A DNA stretch of 8,433 nt, taken from positions 1 to 8,433 of the forward strand of contig JAGAXP010000134.1 of NCBI GenBank assembly GCA_017940955.1, in the 5' to 3' direction. The stretch is from Oribacterium sp. (GTDB lineage: Bacteria; Bacillota_A; Clostridia; Lachnospirales; Lachnospiraceae). Shown here one piece after another: positions 5,435 to 8,433 of the stretch (positions are counted from its first letter, which is position 1; each line of letters starts with the position of its first letter). The position numbers and the translations under genes were made by a program. Under the pieces are notes generated by a model that saw nothing but the letters and a program-made list of their open reading frames with translations, was not told the DNA's origin and did not search any database.

Positions 5435-7021
5435 ATGACTGAAACAATGGAAGTGAAAGAGCTGCTGAGGTCTATGTACGGAGGCGAGAATAAAAGGATC
5501 GCAGACGAAGATTTCGACAAGTCACTTGCGGTCAGGTGCAAAAACGGGACCTTCGTTGGCAGAAGGACAGAGAATATCATCATATATAGGGGTATTCCCT
5601 TTGTCGGAAAGCAGCCTGTCGGTGATCTGCGATGGAAAGCTCCGGTGGATCCTGTCCCGGATGATGGCGTATATGAGGCGTATTATAATGCGAAAAGCGC
5701 CTTCGGAAATGCGGCATTGGAAACAGGCTCCTTTTATGATCTGAGTGAAGACTGCCTGTATCTGAACATATGGAAATCAGATGATGCAACTGCCGAAAAA
5801 AAACCGGTCATGGTATGGATCCACGGTGGTGCTTTTGAAGCAGGGGGAACGGTGGATCCGATGTTTGACTGCCACAATCTGGTAAAAGAGAATCCAGATG
5901 TCATCGTTGTCACCATAGCATACAGGCTTGGCGTCTTTGGCTTCCTCCATCTTTCCCACCTGCCGGATGGCAAGGATTATACGGATTCGCAGAATCTGGG
6001 ACTTCTTGATCAGAAAATGGCGCTCAAATGGATTCATGAAAACATTGAGGGCTTTGGCGGCGATCCGGACAATATGACCATCTTTGGTGAATCAGCAGGT
6101 GCCTCAAGCTGTACTCTTCTTCCTCTTGTCGAAGGCTCCCATAAATTTTTTCACCGGGTCATTGCTGAGAGCGGCTCCGTCAACCTGACAAGATCACCAG
6201 AGGAAGGCATCGAATGTACGAATGAACTGATGGAAGCGCTCGGTTGCAAAACTGTTGCCGATCTCCTGAGGGTCGAAGGCGAAAAGCTTCTGGAAGCTGC
6301 TTCCTCTAAGCTATTTATGCGCCAGGTTCCGGAAAGAGACGGAAAATACCTGCCTGATGAAACCTTTGATGTTTATGAAAATGGTGCAGCAAAAGATATA
6401 GAGTTTCTTGTGGGGTGCAACAAGGACGAAATGGACTTTTTTGTAAAAAGCTTCGGAGTTGAGTATTGGAATGCATGGGCTGAAGGACGTATGGCCAGAC
6501 TGTTTTCCATTATACCGGATGAAGAGAAGATTCTGGTTGAAAGCTTCTGCAAAGATGTAAAAGGAGACAGTTACCAGCCGAGCAGCCGCCTGCTAAGCCA
6601 GGTTTGGTTTATCGCTCCGACGATAAGGCTGTCAGAATGTCAGGCTAAAGCAGGGGGAAAGGTGTACACTTATTACTTCACCCCGGAGGCTGCCGATCCA
6701 ATCATGAAATGTGGACATGCAATAGAGCTTCCGATAGTTTTCAATCATCCTGAAATGTCCGAAGACGCGGGAAGAACATTTGACGCAGTATTTTCAAAAA
6801 CCGTACGCAGGATGTGGGTTCAGTTCGCAAAGACCGGCAATCCGTCCCTTAGTGCAGATATATCTCCTGACGGAAAGGCGAAGGAGTGGCCACTCTATGA
6901 CCTCACGAACAAGCAGGTGATGGTTCTCGATGAGTACGACATCCATCCGGCAAAGGAATCCGAGGTTAAGATAGTTGATTGGGACAGGACTTATTTCCTG
7001 ACCAAATACTATATGCTCTAA
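5435..7021 (+). CDS. Type B carboxylesterase (COesterase family, PnbA-like)
   Basis: The 528-residue protein matches the whole length of bacterial type B carboxylesterases, serine hydrolases that split carboxylic esters. The N-terminal signature SEDCLYLNIW is at 104-113 and the oxyanion-hole motif HGGAF at 130-134. The nucleophile elbow FGESAGA at 217-223 has S220 as catalytic serine. E332 in NKDEMDFF is the probable acid, and H428 in CGHAIELPIVF the base. The catalytic set is therefore complete. No signal peptide is present and the N-terminus is charged, so a cytoplasmic location is likely. AGGAGG (5421-5426) lies 8 nt before the ATG, right after the stop of the amidohydrolase-like stub. DUF3089 hydrolases follow 170 bp downstream on the same strand. 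The natural substrate cannot be inferred. No clear terminator was seen after the gene. Confidence 0.95.
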   Translation: MTETMEVKELLRSMYGGENKRIADEDFDKSLAVRCKNGTFVGRRTENIIIYRGIPFVGKQPVGDLRWKAPVDPVPDDGVYEAYYNAKSAFGNAALETGSFYDLSEDCLYLNIWKSDDATAEKKPVMVWIHGGAFEAGGTVDPMFDCHNLVKENPDVIVVTIAYRLGVFGFLHLSHLPDGKDYTDSQNLGLLDQKMALKWIHENIEGFGGDPDNMTIFGESAGASSCTLLPLVEGSHKFFHRVIAESGSVNLTRSPEEGIECTNELMEALGCKTVADLLRVEGEKLLEAASSKLFMRQVPERDGKYLPDETFDVYENGAAKDIEFLVGCNKDEMDFFVKSFGVEYWNAWAEGRMARLFSIIPDEEKILVESFCKDVKGDSYQPSSRLLSQVWFIAPTIRLSECQAKAGGKVYTYYFTPEAADPIMKCGHAIELPIVFNHPEMSEDAGRTFDAVFSKTVRRMWVQFAKTGNPSLSADISPDGKAKEWPLYDLTNKQVMVLDEYDIHPAKESEVKIVDWDRTYFLTKYYML

Positions 7022-7133
7022 TGATTTACCGGAAACCTTCAGCATTTCAAAAATAAGATATCGTATAAGCAGAGCACGAGGGATTTAGCTTAAACAAGCA
7101 AAAGACTGTGTATTTGGGCGGAAAGAAAGTAAA

Positions 7134-7162
7134 CTGACGAGTCACATGTAAATAACTATATT
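7134..7162 (+). promoter_or_regulatory. Possible promoter of the first DUF3089 gene
   Basis: CTGACG (7134-7139) and TATATT (7157-7162) are separated by 17 bp, with the start codon about 30 bp further on. A small palindrome, TGAC-GA-GTCA (7135-7144), overlaps the -35. It suggests that the DUF3089 gene can be transcribed separately from the esterase. Confidence 0.35.
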
Positions 7163-7192
7163 GCATTATTAAGGATTTTTTTGGAGGAAAAA

Positions 7193-8116
7193 ATGATTTC
7201 AATTGATTATTCTCAGAAGTCCAGCTGGTACAAGATTCCGGAAATCACAAAGGATGTTGACACGTTTTTTGTCTACCCAACGGAGTATATGGCTGAAAAT
7301 GATGGAGATCCCGATTTTGCGACCCTCGACAACGCCGAGATGCTGGAAGGCGTGAAAGCAAATTATCCAATATTGGCTAACGTATTCGAGGACTCCACTA
7401 ATGTGTTTATGCCGTACTACCGCCAGGCAGGTATGACATACGCAGCAAAAGAAGCAGAGAAATCCGGCGACCCGCGCACAGCATTTTCCACAATACCCTA
7501 TGCCGATGTCACCGCCGCACTTGACTACTACTTCGAGAATTACAACAACGGACGTCCGTTCATCATTGCAGGTCACAGCCAGGGGTCGGGAATCGTAAGT
7601 CTTGTGCTGAAGGATTACTTTAAAAAACATACTGATTATTACGAGCGTATGATCGCAGCATACGTCATAGGTTTCTCTATCACAAAGGACTATCTCGAGG
7701 AGAACCCCCACCTGAAGTTCACTAACGGTGAGTGTGACACGGGCGTCATCATTAGCTGGAATACAGAGGGACCAAAGAATGTAGAACAGAATGTCAACAA
7801 TGTTGTGATTCTTCCAAATGCGATCAGCATCAATCCCCTTAACTGGAAACTCGACGAGACATATGCACCTGCAAGCAAAAACCTTGGCTCACGCATTCTA
7901 AATGAAAAAACCGTTGAATATGAGATTAAAGACGTTGGAGCGGATGCAAAGTTGGTTCTTAGTCGCGGCTCTATCCTAACGAACGCACATTTCGAGCCTA
8001 TTGGAGGTGACGCCTTTGGTCCCCAAAGCTACCATAACGGCGATTACGCACTCTATTACAACAACATCAAAGAAAACGTAGCAAAGCGTATAGAGTCATA
8101 TAAGGCTAACCATTAA
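7193..8116 (+). CDS. DUF3089 family alpha/beta hydrolase, copy 1
   Basis: The 307-residue protein fits DUF3089, a family of predicted serine hydrolases. The nucleophile elbow AGHSQGSG (126-133) puts S129 as catalytic serine. The C-terminal SYHNGDYALYYNNI places H281 as the likely catalytic histidine, in the position typical for the family; D182 is one candidate acid. Other family-like parts are VDTFFVYPTEY (22-32) and NVFMPYYRQAG (70-80). No signal peptide or membrane segment is visible. GGAGG (7183-7187) with a 5-nt spacer supports ATG 7193; an upstream TTG at 7181 overlaps the ribosome site and is rejected. A paralogue begins at 8308, so this is a tandem pair, downstream of a carboxylesterase. 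The substrate is unknown; an acyl or aryl ester is the reasonable expectation. Confidence 0.92.
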   Translation: MISIDYSQKSSWYKIPEITKDVDTFFVYPTEYMAENDGDPDFATLDNAEMLEGVKANYPILANVFEDSTNVFMPYYRQAGMTYAAKEAEKSGDPRTAFSTIPYADVTAALDYYFENYNNGRPFIIAGHSQGSGIVSLVLKDYFKKHTDYYERMIAAYVIGFSITKDYLEENPHLKFTNGECDTGVIISWNTEGPKNVEQNVNNVVILPNAISINPLNWKLDETYAPASKNLGSRILNEKTVEYEIKDVGADAKLVLSRGSILTNAHFEPIGGDAFGPQSYHNGDYALYYNNIKENVAKRIESYKANH

Positions 8117-8147
8117 AAGCTAATAGCCCGCTATACATTCTGGTTAG
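8106..8147 (+). repeat. Inverted repeats at the 3' end of the first DUF3089 gene
   Basis: CTAACCA (8106-8112), which reaches into the last codons, pairs perfectly with TGGTTAG (8141-8147). Inside is a second stem ATAGC-CC-GCTAT (8123-8134). No T tract follows, so it is a poor classical terminator but may protect the mRNA end or allow factor-dependent ending. Confidence 0.35.
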
Positions 8148-8181
8148 TGTCGTATTAGGAAGTATCTTTGACACTCCAATA

Positions 8182-8227
8182 GTCGCCTTATATCCCCATG
8201 GCTAAAGCAAAGGGGCTTTACGGCGAC
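8182..8227 (+). other. Hairpin between the tandem DUF3089 genes
   Basis: GTCGCC (8182-8187) pairs with GGCGAC (8222-8227), and CCCC (8194-8197) with GGGG (8212-8215), across a 6 by 6 partly paired internal loop. An alternative inner stem, TAAAGC with GCTTTA near 8203-8220, competes with it. The stem is followed at once by the A-rich leader repeat at 8228, not by T residues, so it is not a standard terminator. An attenuation or processing role is possible. A TTGACA (8168-8173) lies just upstream but lacks a good -10. Confidence 0.35.
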
Positions 8228-8246
8228 AAATCAGAAAAAAACAACA
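8228..8246 (+). repeat. A-rich leader repeat, copy 2
   Basis: AAATCAGAAAAAAACAACA differs from the copy at 5308-5325 by one added A. It directly follows the hairpin at 8182-8227 and lies about 60 bp before the second DUF3089 start. Confidence 0.45.
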
Positions 8247-8307
8247 TATTCATAACCTAAAAATATATTTTAAGAAAAAGAGATTTCATTTTTAGAAAGG
8301 AGAAGAA

Positions 8308-8433
8308 ATGAGCAACAACCTGTCATCAGAAACTGTAGGTGTGGCACCCGACTATTCCAAGAAAGAATGCTGGTGCAAGCTTCCGGAAATCTCCAAGGAT
8401 GTTGATACCTTCTACATCTATGCAACTGAATAC
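8308..8433 (+). CDS. DUF3089 family hydrolase, copy 2 (N-terminus only)
   Basis: ATG at 8308 follows AGGAG (8298-8302) with a 5-nt spacer, and 42 codons are open to the window edge. Residues 15-42 align without gaps to residues 5-32 of the gene at 7193-8116, with 19 of 28 positions identical, including KDVDTF and the TEY end. It carries about ten extra N-terminal residues (MSNNLSSETVG...). It is therefore a diverged tandem paralogue of the upstream hydrolase. The catalytic serine and histidine would lie outside the window, so activity cannot be judged. Confidence 0.88.
   Translation, partial: MSNNLSSETVGVAPDYSKKECWCKLPEISKDVDTFYIYATEY

Noticed and set aside
7181..7192. TTG start for the first DUF3089 protein
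   Set aside because: The TTG overlaps the GGAGG that serves ATG 7193, and the four extra residues simply encode the ribosome site.
7199..7711. Minus-strand ORF of 170 codons
   Set aside because: It is antisense to the DUF3089 gene, is cysteine- and valine-rich in a way typical of shadow frames, and has no ribosome site or domain.

Overview
The window looks like accessory DNA from a low- to mid-GC Firmicute, most plausibly a gut or rumen Lachnospiraceae (Butyrivibrio/Roseburia-like). This is inferred from AT-rich intergenic regions, strong AGGAGG-type ribosome sites, a LytS-type kinase with a REC plus SARP-like-wHTH (SapR-type) regulator, a DUF4143 ATPase and a DUF772 transposase. No rRNA, tRNA or CRISPR array was seen.

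Layout. (1) 1-875, minus: an IS transposase whose 3' end lies outside the window, with its own promoter and a structured upstream flank reaching at least to about 1061. (2) 1133-2539, plus: a stand-alone AAA+ ATPase with a C-terminal PD-(D/E)XK-like DUF4143 domain. Its promoter is embedded in a 13-bp perfect inverted repeat and three copies of GACTTTTG at an exact 32-bp period. (3) 2540-3605, plus: a 20-codon ORF with a good ribosome site and two interleaved 7-bp inverted repeats, followed by the response regulator. (4) 3629-5149, minus: the membrane histidine kinase, convergent with the regulator, sharing a terminator stem with it and starting at TTG. (5) 5163-5434: a divergent intergenic region with possible regulator repeats and a 23-codon stub resembling the N-terminus of an amidohydrolase. 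(6) 5435-8433, plus: a type B carboxylesterase, a DUF3089 alpha/beta hydrolase, and the first 42 codons of a second DUF3089 paralogue that runs off the window.

How the parts may work together. The kinase and regulator are probably a cognate pair because they are adjacent and match in type, although they are not in one operon. The kinase is divergent from the hydrolase cluster, so the cluster could be a target, but nothing in the sequence proves that. The hydrolases have no visible signal peptides and are probably cytoplasmic esterases of unknown substrate. The ATPase looks like a self-contained accessory gene next to an IS element. The most unusual signals are non-coding: the phased operator of the ATPase and the possible pseudoknot or switch over the 20-codon ORF.
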